Source: Hoeflea sp. BAL378 (GTDB lineage: Bacteria; Pseudomonadota; Alphaproteobacteria; Rhizobiales; Rhizobiaceae). From it: DNA of 64,000 bases. Shown here in pieces: positions 1 to 8,586 of this stretch (positions are counted from its first letter, which is position 1; the number at the start of each line of letters is the position of its first letter). The stretch lies in NCBI RefSeq assembly GCF_000759435.1, contig NZ_JRJG01000038.1, positions 1 to 64,000 of the forward strand, written 5' to 3'. Position numbers and translations under genes: made by a program. Below the pieces are notes generated by a model, which worked only from the letters and a program-made list of their open reading frames with translations, was not told the origin of the DNA and ran no database searches.

Positions 1-1133
1 CGGTCGAGGCCACCGCCTCGACCGGGGGGCAGTTGATGCCGCCGATCATGGGGGCCGCAGCCTTCGTGATGGTCGAGATCACCGGCGCCTCCTATCTGTC
101 GATCATTACCGCCGCCTTGCTGCCGGCGCTGTTCTATTATCTCTCCATCGGCGCGATGGTCCATTTCGAGGCCGGGCGGGTCAATCAGCAACGCAGCGCC
201 CGGGCAAGCTGGCCTGAAATGCGCAGGGCGTTGGTGCGGTTGCCGCCCTTTCTCGTGCCGGTCGCGGTTCTCTTGTTTTCGATGATATACGGCTATTCGC
301 CGATCCTGGCGGGATTCTATGCCTTCCTCGCACTGGTGGTGGTGACCACGGTGCGGAAGGAGACCCGGCTCGACCTTTCGGGATGGATCGACGCGCTGGT
401 CTTCGGCGCGAAGAATGCGGCGCTCATTGCCGTGGCCTGCGCGACGGCGGGTCTGGTGGTTGGCGTCATCGAAGTGTTGGGCGTGGGGCTGAAATTCGCC
501 AGCGCCATCTTCTCGGTTTCCAACGGCGTCTTCTTCGTCACCCTGCTTCTGGTGATGATCGGGTCGATCATTCTCGGCATGGGGCTGCCGACGACGGCGG
601 CCTATGTCATCGTGGCAGCGATCGCAGCACCCCCGCTTGTCAATTTCGGGATGTCGCCCGTCGCGGCGCATCTGTTCGTTCTGTATTACGCCTGTCTGTC
701 GGCGATCACGCCACCGGTGGCGATCGCCGCCTATGCCGCGGCCGGCATCGCCGGATGCGACCCCATCCGCGCGGCACTGCATGCAACCAAGCTCGGCAGC
801 GCCGGATTCATCATTCCCTTCGCGTTCGCCTATTACCCCGGCCTCCTGCTGCAAGGCTCCTGGGGCGACATCGCCGGCGCCATCCTGGTGGGGACCATGG
901 TCATTTTCGGATTGGCGATCGCGATCATCGGCTGGTTCACCCGGCCGATGTCGCTTGCCTGGCGCGCAGCCTTCGGCCTGGCAAGCCTGATGATGCTCTA
1001 CGTCACGCCCTGGACCACCGTGGTCGGCGTGATCGCCTTCGGCGCGTTGATCACCGGTGTCTACCTGTCGCGGCCGAAAGAGGGCGAAGCTCAGAAAGAA
1101 TCCGTCCCTGTATTTGAAGGGACAGAGAAATGA
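1..1133 (+). CDS. TRAP transporter fused permease (4TM/12TM, TAXI type), C-terminal part
   Basis: The reading frame is open from the first bases, so the gene starts upstream of the window. It encodes the C-terminal ~377 residues of a large TRAP permease. The entry segment VEATASTGGQLMPPIMGAAAF is typical of the fused DctQM-like permeases that work with TAXI-type binding proteins. Many hydrophobic membrane segments follow, including a GLPTTAAY motif and an ITPPVAIAAYAAAGIAG motif characteristic of DctM-like domains. It would import an organic acid using a sodium or proton gradient across the inner membrane. Its own binding protein should lie upstream, outside the window. The DctP protein immediately downstream belongs to a different, three-part TRAP system, so two TRAP systems stand side by side. 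The substrate cannot be told. Confidence 0.9.
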   Translation, partial: VEATASTGGQLMPPIMGAAAFVMVEITGASYLSIITAALLPALFYYLSIGAMVHFEAGRVNQQRSARASWPEMRRALVRLPPFLVPVAVLLFSMIYGYSPILAGFYAFLALVVVTTVRKETRLDLSGWIDALVFGAKNAALIAVACATAGLVVGVIEVLGVGLKFASAIFSVSNGVFFVTLLLVMIGSIILGMGLPTTAAYVIVAAIAAPPLVNFGMSPVAAHLFVLYYACLSAITPPVAIAAYAAAGIAGCDPIRAALHATKLGSAGFIIPFAFAYYPGLLLQGSWGDIAGAILVGTMVIFGLAIAIIGWFTRPMSLAWRAAFGLASLMMLYVTPWTTVVGVIAFGALITGVYLSRPKEGEAQKESVPVFEGTEK

Positions 1134-1197
1134 GGCCTGCGGAGGGCGGGAATCATGAAGTCCAAAGTCATGACGAGTTATGGAAACGGGAGATGAA

Positions 1198-2277
1198 ATG
1201 ATGAAAAACATAAAGCCTTCGATGTTGCGTGGCAGGTTGCTGGCCGGTGTGTTCGGCATGGCGCTCTGCCTGAGTGCAGGCCCGGCTACGGCGCAGGACG
1301 TGCGCTGGACCATGGCGACCTATTCGGGTGGTCACTGGTTGGATTACGGCGTGACGAATTTTGTCCGCCTCGTGGACGAGATGACCGACGGGCGGGTCAA
1401 GATCGACATCTCGCAGCCGGGCACGATGGGCAGCGCCCTCAAGGTTACCGAGACGGTGCAGAACGGCATTACCCAGGTCGGCCACAACTGGCCGGGCTAT
1501 GACTGGGGGGTCGACACCGCCGGCGCGCCGTTCGGGGGCTGGGCCGGCGGCCTGACGCCCGAGGAGCAGCTCCTGTGGATGTACAAGGCCGGCGGCGCCG
1601 AAATGCTGGCCGAATGGCGCTTGGAGAAGTTCGATGTCGTGAGCTTCCCTTGTGCGGTGGCCGAGACGGAGGTCTTCCTGCATTCGCACAAGCCCGTGCG
1701 CACGCTCGAGGACTTCAAGGGCCTCAAGATCCGCACGGCCGGCGCCTGGGCCGACATCGCGGCCGGGCTCGGCGCATCGACCGTGGTGCTTGGCGGCAGC
1801 GAGGTCTTCAGCGCGCTGGAACGCCATGTCGTGGACGCGGTCGAATGGGGCGGTCCTGCCCTGAACGTCTCCACCGGATTCCGGACCATTTCGAAATACA
1901 TCGTGGTTCCGGGGATCCACCAGCCGTCGAGCCTGCAGGAATGCATGTTCAACAAGGACGCCTGGGCGCAGCTCTCGCCCCATGACCAGAACCAGATCAA
2001 GCTGGCGGCCGAACTGAACGCCTTCGATACCTTCCTCCAATATGGCGACGAGGATGTCGACGGCTGGAACACGCTGACGGAGGGCGACAACGAAATCGTC
2101 ACTCTCGACCCTGAGTTCATTGAGGCGGCCCGCAAAGCCTCCTACGAATGGGCCGACGGCAAGGCTGCGGAAAACCCTTGGTTCAAGCGGGTCTATGACA
2201 GTCAGCGCGCGTTCCAGAAGCGCTATTCTCGCTGGAGCGAGTTCCGCATTCCGATCGGTGCTGCCAGCGTCGAGTAA
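1198..2277 (+). CDS. dctP: TRAP transporter substrate-binding protein, DctP type
   Basis: Periplasmic solute receptor of a tripartite TRAP transporter. A signal peptide is visible: basic MMKNIKPSMLRGR, then a hydrophobic stretch, with likely cleavage after ATA at about residue 32. The mature part shows the DctP signature FKGLKIRTAG, which contains the arginine that binds carboxylate ligands in this family. Length (about 359 residues) is normal. An ATG also exists at 1180, but GGGAG at 1188-1192 is placed for ATG 1198 or 1201. It is followed by a strong hairpin and then the two permease genes, the usual P-Q-M order. A carboxylate substrate is likely from family knowledge; its identity is unknown. 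Confidence 0.92.
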   Translation: MMKNIKPSMLRGRLLAGVFGMALCLSAGPATAQDVRWTMATYSGGHWLDYGVTNFVRLVDEMTDGRVKIDISQPGTMGSALKVTETVQNGITQVGHNWPGYDWGVDTAGAPFGGWAGGLTPEEQLLWMYKAGGAEMLAEWRLEKFDVVSFPCAVAETEVFLHSHKPVRTLEDFKGLKIRTAGAWADIAAGLGASTVVLGGSEVFSALERHVVDAVEWGGPALNVSTGFRTISKYIVVPGIHQPSSLQECMFNKDAWAQLSPHDQNQIKLAAELNAFDTFLQYGDEDVDGWNTLTEGDNEIVTLDPEFIEAARKASYEWADGKAAENPWFKRVYDSQRAFQKRYSRWSEFRIPIGAASVE

Positions 2278-2340
2278 GCCTGGACAAGGCGTGTCCGGCG
2301 CGCCCGTCCCGCGAGGGCGGCCGCGCCCCTCAGCCAACCC

Positions 2341-2370
2341 GACCGGGCCGGTCTGCTGACCGGCCCGGTC
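2341..2370 (+). terminator. Intercistronic GC-rich hairpin between dctP and dctQ
   Basis: Perfect 12-bp inverted repeat GACCGGGCCGGT / ACCGGCCCGGTC around a 6-nt loop (CTGCTG). No T-run follows, so it more likely protects the upstream dctP mRNA or partly attenuates transcription than ends it. This fits the usual excess of binding protein over permease. Confidence 0.6.
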
Positions 2371-2437
2371 ACGACAACGGCAATCGCTGTCTGCGCATCG
2401 CAAACGGTGGATCAACGATGGATGGAACGAGGCTTCG

Positions 2438-2953
2438 ATGAAGGCTGTGAGGGTTATTGAGAGGATCACGGATGCGACTGCCGTGATCGGGGTGGTGATG
2501 ATCGTCCCGCTGATCGGGTCGATGGTCTACGAGGTGGTCAGCCGCTACGTTTTCCGGGCCCCGACAGCCTGGGCCTATGAAACAAGCTACATGCTCATGG
2601 CGGCGGTTTTCGTGTTCGGCATCGCCTATACCCTGAAGGTGCGCCAGCATGTTTCGGTCGACATCATCGACGAATTCATCGGCCGGAAGGGCCGCGCCGT
2701 CATCGACCTGCTGGGCTATTGCCTGCTCCTTCCCTGCGTGGCCTGGATAAGCTGGAAGCTGTGCGGGAATGCGGTTCATGCCTTCCAGACCGGCGAGGTG
2801 ACGGGAGAGTCGTCCTGGAACCCTGTCGTCTGGCCGCACCGCAGCGCAATCGCCGCGGGTTTTGTCATCTTCACGCTGCAGATCGTCGCCGAAGTGATCC
2901 GCGCGCTCAGCTATCTCCTTGCCGCTCCTTCGCCGGCGGAGGCGATGGAATGA
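2438..2953 (+). CDS. dctQ: TRAP transporter small permease, DctQ type
   Basis: Small inner-membrane subunit (171 residues) of the TRAP system, which packs against the large permease. About four hydrophobic segments are visible, with the family pattern YEVVSRYVFRAPTAWAYE near residues 30-50 and ALKVRQHV-like sequence (TLKVRQHVSVD) after the second helix. It lies 160 nt after dctP and its stop overlaps the start of dctM (ATGA at 2950-2953), showing translational coupling. Confidence 0.9.
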   Translation: MKAVRVIERITDATAVIGVVMIVPLIGSMVYEVVSRYVFRAPTAWAYETSYMLMAAVFVFGIAYTLKVRQHVSVDIIDEFIGRKGRAVIDLLGYCLLLPCVAWISWKLCGNAVHAFQTGEVTGESSWNPVVWPHRSAIAAGFVIFTLQIVAEVIRALSYLLAAPSPAEAME

Positions 2954-4275
2954 TGGATCTCGGCCTCTGGATGTTCCCGGCACTGTTCCTGCTGATCATA
3001 CTGGGATTCCCCATCGCCTTCTCGATGATGAGCGTCGCGCTTGTCTTCGGATATCTCCGATTCGATGATGCTGTTGTCTTTCAGCTCGTCTCCAAGGTCT
3101 ATGACGTCTCCGGGAACTATGTTCTCGGGGCCATTCCGCTGTTCATCTTCATGGGCGCGATGCTCGAGCGCTCGGGGATCGCGGAGCGGCTGTTCGACGC
3201 AATCCATTTGTGGACCCGCCGCATTCCCGGCGGCCTGGGCGTTGGCGCGGTGGTGATGGCGACGATCTTCGCCGCGGCCAGCGGCGTGGCGGGCGCGACG
3301 GAAATCGTTGTCGGCATGCTGGCGATCCCGCCGATGGTGAAGCATGCCTACGACAACCGGCTGATCGCGGGAACGATCTGCGCCGGGGGATCGCTGGGCA
3401 CGATGATCCCGCCGTCGATCACGGTGCTGGTTCTTGCCCCGATCGCCAACCTGCCGGTGGGCGATCTGTTCGCCGGGATCATGCTGCCGGGCATCCTGAT
3501 GTCAGGCATGTTCATCCTCTACATCATCGTCAATAGCTGGGTCGGGCCCAACCGGGCGTCGCGGCGCCTGATCCAGGACGAGGGCCCCGCGCTCAGCGTT
3601 TTCGCCATCCTCAGCATGACGGTGCTGGCGCTGCTTCCGCCTGCGGCACTGATCTTCATGGTGCTCGGCACGATCCTCATGGGATGGGCGACGCCGACGG
3701 AAGCGGCGGCCTGCGGCGCGTTCGGCAGTTTCCTGCTGGCGCTGATGCACGGGCAGATCACCTGGAAAGTGATGGTCTCTTCGCTCTACAGCACCCTGAA
3801 AATCACGGCGATGATCATGTTGATCATTCTCGCCGGCAATATGTTTGCGGGCGTTTTCTATGCTTCGGGGGGGATGCACGCAATTCAGGGCGTCCTTGAT
3901 CAATATGGCCTGGCGGGATGGCCGGCGATCGTGGCAATCCTGGTCCTGACCTTCCTCGGCGGGTTCATCCTGGATCTGATCTCGGTTGTGCTGCTGGTCA
4001 TTCCGGTGGCGATGCCGCTGGTCAAGCTCTACGGGATCGACCCGCAATGGTTCTGCATCCTGTTCCTGGTGACGCTTCAGACCGCCTATATCACGCCACC
4101 GATGGCGCCTTCGATCTTCTACATGCGGGCGATCGCGCCGCCGAGCATCACGCTCATGGATATGTATCGCGGCGTCATTCCCTTCATTGTGCTGGAGCTG
4201 ATGGTGCTGGCGATGGTGGTGGTGTTCCCGCAACTCGCAACATGGTTGCCCCAGGTGATCTATGGATACAAGTAA
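2950..4275 (+). CDS. dctM: TRAP transporter large permease, DctM type
   Basis: Ion-coupled transport subunit of the TRAP system, about 441 residues and almost wholly hydrophobic (roughly 11-12 membrane segments). Family motifs include LGFPIAFSMM near the N-terminus, AAASGVAGATEIVVGMLAIP and GTMIPPSITVLVLAPIANLPVGDLFAGI in the middle, and TAYITPPMAPSIFYMR near the end. The start is ATG 2950 or 2953, overlapping the dctQ stop. The open frame extends further upstream inside dctQ, but that stretch is not hydrophobic and is not DctM-like. The next gene overlaps its end by 14 nt. Confidence 0.93.
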   Translation: MMDLGLWMFPALFLLIILGFPIAFSMMSVALVFGYLRFDDAVVFQLVSKVYDVSGNYVLGAIPLFIFMGAMLERSGIAERLFDAIHLWTRRIPGGLGVGAVVMATIFAAASGVAGATEIVVGMLAIPPMVKHAYDNRLIAGTICAGGSLGTMIPPSITVLVLAPIANLPVGDLFAGIMLPGILMSGMFILYIIVNSWVGPNRASRRLIQDEGPALSVFAILSMTVLALLPPAALIFMVLGTILMGWATPTEAAACGAFGSFLLALMHGQITWKVMVSSLYSTLKITAMIMLIILAGNMFAGVFYASGGMHAIQGVLDQYGLAGWPAIVAILVLTFLGGFILDLISVVLLVIPVAMPLVKLYGIDPQWFCILFLVTLQTAYITPPMAPSIFYMRAIAPPSITLMDMYRGVIPFIVLELMVLAMVVVFPQLATWLPQVIYGYK

Positions 4276-5134
4276 GCCTGAGGCGAGCGCCGCGGCGCTC
4301 CCGCTCTACAGCATTCACGCGATCCGCTACGGGCATCTTGAACGGCGCTCCTCCGAGAATTTCCTGGGAGGCGACAGCCACGATGTCGCGATGCCTCTCG
4401 ATTATTATGTCTGGGTCATCAAGGGCGACGACGGGCGGGCCATCCTCGTCGATACCGGGTTTTCCAAGGCGACAGGTGAGAAACGAGGACGGCAGATCCT
4501 GAGGCCGGTGGCCGAAGGATTGCGCGCGCTTGACGTCGATCCGGGCACGGTCGAGCATGTCATCATCACCCACATGCATTACGATCACGCGGGAAACCTG
4601 CCGCTCTTTCCCAAGGCGACGTTCCATATCCAGGAACGCGAGATGTCGTTCTGCACCGGGCGTTGCATGTGCCAGGATATTTTCCGCCATCACTTCGAGG
4701 CCGAGGATGTCGTGGAAATGGTACGGCGGCTTTTCATCGGACGGGTCGCGTTCTGCAACGGCACGCAGGAGATTGCTCCGGGCCTGTCCGTGCACCTGGT
4801 CGGCGGCCATACCGACGGCCATCAGGTTGTGCGGGTTCATACCGCGCGGGGCTGGGTGGTGCTGGCCGCGGATGCATTGCATTTCTACGCCAATCTGGAG
4901 CGGAGAATACCCTTTCCGGCCTTCTACAACCTGGCCGACATGCTGGCTGCATTTGACGAGTTGCTGCGCCTGGCGGAAACGCCGGACCACATCGTGCCCG
5001 GCCATGACCCCGAGGTGATGGCGCGCTATCCTGCGTCATCGCCCGGCATGGAAGGGTGGATCGCCCGGCTCGACGCCGATCCGGTTTGCGCAGACGTCAA
5101 GGCTCTTCCCGCAGGCTATAGCGGCATAGGCTAA
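4262..5134 (+). CDS. MBL-fold metallo-hydrolase (N-acyl homoserine lactonase-like family)
   Basis: Metallo-beta-lactamase-fold hydrolase, 290 residues, no signal peptide. The dinuclear metal site is complete: H104-M-H106-Y-D108-H109, H183 in GGHTDGH, an Asp in LAADALHFY and a His in VPGHDPEV. The layout resembles quorum-quenching lactonases (AHL lactonase/AttM family), whose members also open gamma-lactones. It overlaps dctM by 14 nt and so belongs to the TRAP operon, which points to hydrolysis of the imported compound (for example a lactone or ester) rather than quorum quenching. That role is inference. Confidence 0.82.
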   Translation: MDTSKPEASAAALPLYSIHAIRYGHLERRSSENFLGGDSHDVAMPLDYYVWVIKGDDGRAILVDTGFSKATGEKRGRQILRPVAEGLRALDVDPGTVEHVIITHMHYDHAGNLPLFPKATFHIQEREMSFCTGRCMCQDIFRHHFEAEDVVEMVRRLFIGRVAFCNGTQEIAPGLSVHLVGGHTDGHQVVRVHTARGWVVLAADALHFYANLERRIPFPAFYNLADMLAAFDELLRLAETPDHIVPGHDPEVMARYPASSPGMEGWIARLDADPVCADVKALPAGYSGIG

Positions 5135-5188
5135 TACACTTTGTTTCAGGCAGGAGGTTTGTCTAGATCTTGCTGCGGAGGAAACGCC

Positions 5189-5221
5189 ATGACGATCCCG
5201 GGAGCCTTCGGCTCGGTTTAA
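5189..5221 (+). CDS. Possible 10-codon leader peptide (MTIPGAFGSV)
   Basis: A very short open frame (MTIPGAFGSV then TAA) has a near-ideal ribosome binding site, GGAGG at 5177-5181, with 7 nt to the ATG. Its 3' half coincides with a small hairpin (GAGCC-TTC-GGCTC at 5202-5214) followed by GGTTTAAA. It lies between the MBL-fold gene and the aldehyde dehydrogenase gene. It could be a translated leader, an attenuator, or the remnant of a lost gene start. No homology is recognised. Confidence 0.3.
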   Translation: MTIPGAFGSV

Positions 5222-5324
5222 ATCTCGGTCTGCCCGGCCCGGGGTCAGCCGTAGCCTGCAACCGATGCAGTCAACCGTCCGGACCAACTGAATGGCCGCG
5301 GCGCCACGATAGGGAGTGATGAGA

Positions 5325-6827
5325 ATGTCGGAAGCGAAAAGCGATCTGTCGCCGGAATGGACGCAAGACGGTCCCGAGGCAGGGTCGGCGGGCTTTGTCG
5401 GCAAGATGCTCATCGGCGGCGAGTTGGTGGAGGCTGAAAGCGGGGCCTGGCTCGAAAGCTTCAACCCGGCCGATGAGAGCTATCTCGGCAAGGTGCCGAT
5501 GGCCGGGGAAGCCGATGTGGCGCGCGCGGTTGCGGCGGCACAGGCCGCGCAGCCGGGCTGGGCGGCGCTGTCGATGGAGCAGCGGGGGAACTATCTTCTT
5601 GCGTTCTGTGACAGGCTGGAAGAGCGGTCCGACGAAATCCTGCGCATCGAGGTGGCCGATACGGGCAACACGATCAAGCCGATGCGCAACGACCTGATCA
5701 ACGGGCTGCAGCGGCTGAAATACTTCATCGGCCTCGCCTATGAGTTGAAGGGCCACAGCATTCCCTCGACGGCGGGCAATCTCCATTTCTCGATCCGTGA
5801 GCCCTATGGCGTCTGCGGGCGGATCCTCGCCTTCAATCACCCGATCTATTTTGCCCTGTGCGGCATTGGCGCGCCTTTGATGGCGGGAAACGCGATCATC
5901 CTGAAGCCGTCCGAGCAGAGCCCGCTTTCGGCGGCGATCTTTGGCGAGGTCGCCAGCCAGGTGCTGCCGAAGGGGATCCTCAGCGTCGTCACCGGCGGAC
6001 GCGAGACCGGCGAGGCGATCGTGCGGCATCCGAAAATCAAGCGGCTGTCCTTTGTCGGTTCGGCACCGACCGGTATGGCAATCCAGCGCGCCGCGGCCGA
6101 GGTGGCGGTCAAGCATGTGACGCTCGAACTTGGCGGCAAGAACCCGTTCATCGTTTTCGCCGATGCGCCGATCGAGAAGGCCGCCAAGGCGGCGGTCAGC
6201 GGCATGAATTTCGGCTGGCAGGGCCAGTCCTGCGGATCGACAAGCCGGTTGCTGGTGCAGGATTCGATCTATGACCAGGTGCTCGACCTTGTCGTGCGCG
6301 AAGTGAAAGCCATCCGCGTGGGCGATCCGTTTGACGAAGCAAGTCAGATGGGACCGATCAACTCGCCGCCGCACTACCGCAAGGTGCTGCACTACATCAA
6401 TGCGGGCAAGGAGGACGGGGCACGCCTGGCCGCCGGGGGCAAGCGGCCCGCAGGCGAGGGGTTTGCCAAGGGGCTGTGGATCGAGCCGACCGTGTTTGCC
6501 GATGTGAAACCCGGCGCCCGGATCGCGCAGGAGGAGATCTTCGGCCCGGTCCTGTCGGTCATGCGCTGGTCCGATACCGAGGAAATGATCGAGATCGCCA
6601 ATGGCGTCGATCTCGGACTGACGGCCGCGGTCTGGACCAACGACATCAGCGCCGCCATGCGCACGGCGCAGCGGCTGGAGGCCGGCTATATCTGGATCAA
6701 CGGGGTCGGCTCGCATGTGCGGGCGATGCCCTATGGCGGATACAAGAACAGTGGCATCGGCCGCGAACGCGGGCTCGAGGAACTGATCTCCTACACCGAG
6801 GAAAAAGCGATCCACATCATGCTCTGA
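5325..6827 (+). CDS. NAD(P)-dependent aldehyde dehydrogenase
   Basis: Soluble enzyme of the aldehyde dehydrogenase superfamily, 500 residues (normal length), oxidising an aldehyde to the acid with NAD(P)+. The catalytic pair is present: E268 in LELGGKNPF and C303 in GQSCGSTSR. Coenzyme-site sequence FNHPIYFAL and the C-terminal YGGYKNSGIGRERGLEELISYTEEK are typical, with similarity to betaine-aldehyde-type members. GTG 5316 and ATG 5319 are also in frame, but AGGGAG at 5311-5316 favours ATG 5325. It follows the TRAP/MBL operon after 190 nt and precedes the epimerase gene, so it probably acts on the same imported compound. Confidence 0.88.
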   Translation: MSEAKSDLSPEWTQDGPEAGSAGFVGKMLIGGELVEAESGAWLESFNPADESYLGKVPMAGEADVARAVAAAQAAQPGWAALSMEQRGNYLLAFCDRLEERSDEILRIEVADTGNTIKPMRNDLINGLQRLKYFIGLAYELKGHSIPSTAGNLHFSIREPYGVCGRILAFNHPIYFALCGIGAPLMAGNAIILKPSEQSPLSAAIFGEVASQVLPKGILSVVTGGRETGEAIVRHPKIKRLSFVGSAPTGMAIQRAAAEVAVKHVTLELGGKNPFIVFADAPIEKAAKAAVSGMNFGWQGQSCGSTSRLLVQDSIYDQVLDLVVREVKAIRVGDPFDEASQMGPINSPPHYRKVLHYINAGKEDGARLAAGGKRPAGEGFAKGLWIEPTVFADVKPGARIAQEEIFGPVLSVMRWSDTEEMIEIANGVDLGLTAAVWTNDISAAMRTAQRLEAGYIWINGVGSHVRAMPYGGYKNSGIGRERGLEELISYTEEKAIHIML

Positions 6828-6948
6828 CCCGCGGCAACGCAGATCTTGAGCAGGGCGTGGAGAAGCTGAGGGACAGCGCCCAGCCACGCCGGTGACGGAC
6901 AAGGTCGTCCGGGGGACCGGGCGCATAACGGCAGAAGAGGAACTGGAC

Positions 6949-7944
6949 TTGGACAATGGAGTAAAAATCAGTGGCAACAAGTTTGTCATTACCGGCGGCG
7001 CCAGCCAGGTCGGATCGGAGATCACGCGCCACCTGCTGAAAGCGGGCGCGAGTGAAGTCGTCCTGTTCGACAATTTTGCCCTGGGCACGCCGGAGGCGGT
7101 GGCGGACCTGCTCGACGACAAGCGGGTGGTGCTGACACGGGGAGACGTGTTGCGGACCAATGAGCTGTTCGACGCGCTCGACGAGGCGGCCGGCATCTAT
7201 GCCCTTGCGGGGTTCCTGACCAAGCCGCTGACGCTGAACCCGGCCCTCGGCCTTGCGGTGAACGTCCAGGGAATGCTCAACGTCTTCGAGGCCTGCCGCT
7301 ATCGCGGCCGCCCGAAGGTGCTGTTCTCCTCCTCGGTCGCCGTCTATGGCGAAACCAAATCGGCGCTGACGGACGAAGCCGATGCGTGGAACTGGTATGG
7401 GCAGCAGCCCGGCGCGGCGCTCTACGGCGCCTCGAAAATCATGGGCGAGAACCTCGGCCGGCTTTATCACGACCGCTACAAGGTTCCGTCGATCTCGCTG
7501 CGCTATGCCTCGGTCTATGGCGAGCGGCAGCACCGGCGGGCGGTCAACTCCGCCTATATCATCGATACGATCGACAGCATCCGCAGGGGCGAACGCCCGA
7601 CCATTCCCGATGACGGCAGCGAGGTGCATGATTACATCCATATCCATGACATCGCCACCGCGAACCTGATGGCGATGGAAGCCGATGTCTCGCGCGAGTC
7701 GATGACGGTGGCAACCGGCACATCGACGTCGTTGAACACGCTGGTCGACACGATCCTCAAGGTGATGGGTTCGGACCTGAAACCCGAACACCGCAAGGCC
7801 GACAATGCGATTCGCGCGACCGTCTCCAGCACGCTGAAATTCACGCCCGAGAAGATCAAGAAAACGCTTGGCTGGAAGCCGGAGATCAGCCTGGACGAAG
7901 GCATCCGCCGCATTATCGCATGGCTGGATGCGGAGAAGGCCTGA
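6949..7944 (+). CDS. NAD(P)-dependent epimerase/dehydratase family protein (extended SDR)
   Basis: Extended short-chain dehydrogenase of the sugar-nucleotide epimerase type. It shows the nucleotide-binding VITGGASQVGSEI, the SSSVAVYGE strand and the catalytic YGASK (YxxxK). The region YASVYGERQHRRAVNS is typical of UDP-sugar epimerases, but related enzymes oxidise free sugars or sugar acids. No ATG start is visible. TTG 6949, preceded by GAGG at 6937-6940 (8-nt spacing), gives MDNGVKISGNKFVITGG. A GTG at 6892 would add 19 residues but lacks a good ribosome site. It is the last gene before a strong terminator. Substrate unknown; a role with the upstream aldehyde dehydrogenase is inferred. Confidence 0.85.
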   Translation: MDNGVKISGNKFVITGGASQVGSEITRHLLKAGASEVVLFDNFALGTPEAVADLLDDKRVVLTRGDVLRTNELFDALDEAAGIYALAGFLTKPLTLNPALGLAVNVQGMLNVFEACRYRGRPKVLFSSSVAVYGETKSALTDEADAWNWYGQQPGAALYGASKIMGENLGRLYHDRYKVPSISLRYASVYGERQHRRAVNSAYIIDTIDSIRRGERPTIPDDGSEVHDYIHIHDIATANLMAMEADVSRESMTVATGTSTSLNTLVDTILKVMGSDLKPEHRKADNAIRATVSSTLKFTPEKIKKTLGWKPEISLDEGIRRIIAWLDAEKA

Positions 7945-7973
7945 GTTAACGGACGGGTCCGATCGGCCGACAC

Positions 7974-8015
7974 ATCGAGGGCCGGGGCGCTGAGTTCAGA
8001 GCCCCGGCCCTCGAT
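7974..8015 (+). terminator. Strong stem-loop terminator after the epimerase gene
   Basis: Perfect 15-bp inverted repeat (left arm ATCGAGGGCCGGGGC at 7974-7988, right arm at 8001-8015) with a 12-nt loop, 30 nt after the stop codon. No T-run follows, as is common for GC-rich alphaproteobacteria. Confidence 0.7.
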
Positions 8016-8586
8016 CGTTGGAGTGCGCTGTCAGCGACCGCGCTTATGAAGTGAGGCGATGCGGCTGCTTTTCTCGACGTGCGGTATTTTTGAAGAACCT
8101 GCACAGATCAGAAGGGCGCCGGCGGGTCTGCCAAGCGCATTTGTGCCGCCGGCAATGATCCTTTCACCATGCCAAATTTTTGTAGACAGACGGGCGCGGT
8201 TGCCCCGACCTGGTCGGCGGCGACAGGCTGCGGATCGGGACCGATCCCGTGAGCCGGAAAGCAACTAGATACGCTCGCTTCAGTTTCGCCGCATGCGCCT
8301 TCAGGCGCTACTGCGAAACAAATAGCATAATAAATCCAATGATCTGTTCGAATCGCTCCGAACCCGAACCGCAGATCTACCCTGGCGATGTCAAATCCCC
8401 CGGGCGTCGGACTCCGGTTTCACTATTCGAAAAACAAGTGTCTCGAAGCAAGCAGGAGCGGATGATCAGAACTAACACGCATACTGGAATGACGAGATAC
8501 TCTGACACCTCGCCACGCCAGATGATAGCAATTGCCTCGGTTCAGTATCCAAGGAATACACGCTTCTAAGGGAGGAAGGCACAGGC
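8016..8586. other. Intergenic region upstream of the TcuA-like gene
   Basis: About 570 bases without a convincing gene, visibly less GC-rich than its surroundings between about 8270 and 8570. Short open frames (8059-8268, 8249-8569) lack ribosome sites and recognisable sequence. A GTTCG-N8-CGAAC inverted repeat lies at 8346-8363. A possible promoter, TTGCCT at 8532-8537 and AATACA at 8555-8560 (17-nt spacing), precedes the next gene; its implied start point is close to the ribosome site AGGGAGGAAGG (8570-8580). Confidence 0.4.

Noticed and set aside
5271-7196. 641-codon minus-strand open frame over the aldehyde dehydrogenase and epimerase genes
   Set aside because: Both plus-strand genes have complete catalytic motifs; the antisense product looks random in composition.
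8249-8569. 106-codon open frame in the gap before the TcuA-like gene
   Set aside because: GTG start without a ribosome site, no hydrophobic or conserved pattern, and it runs into the probable promoter.
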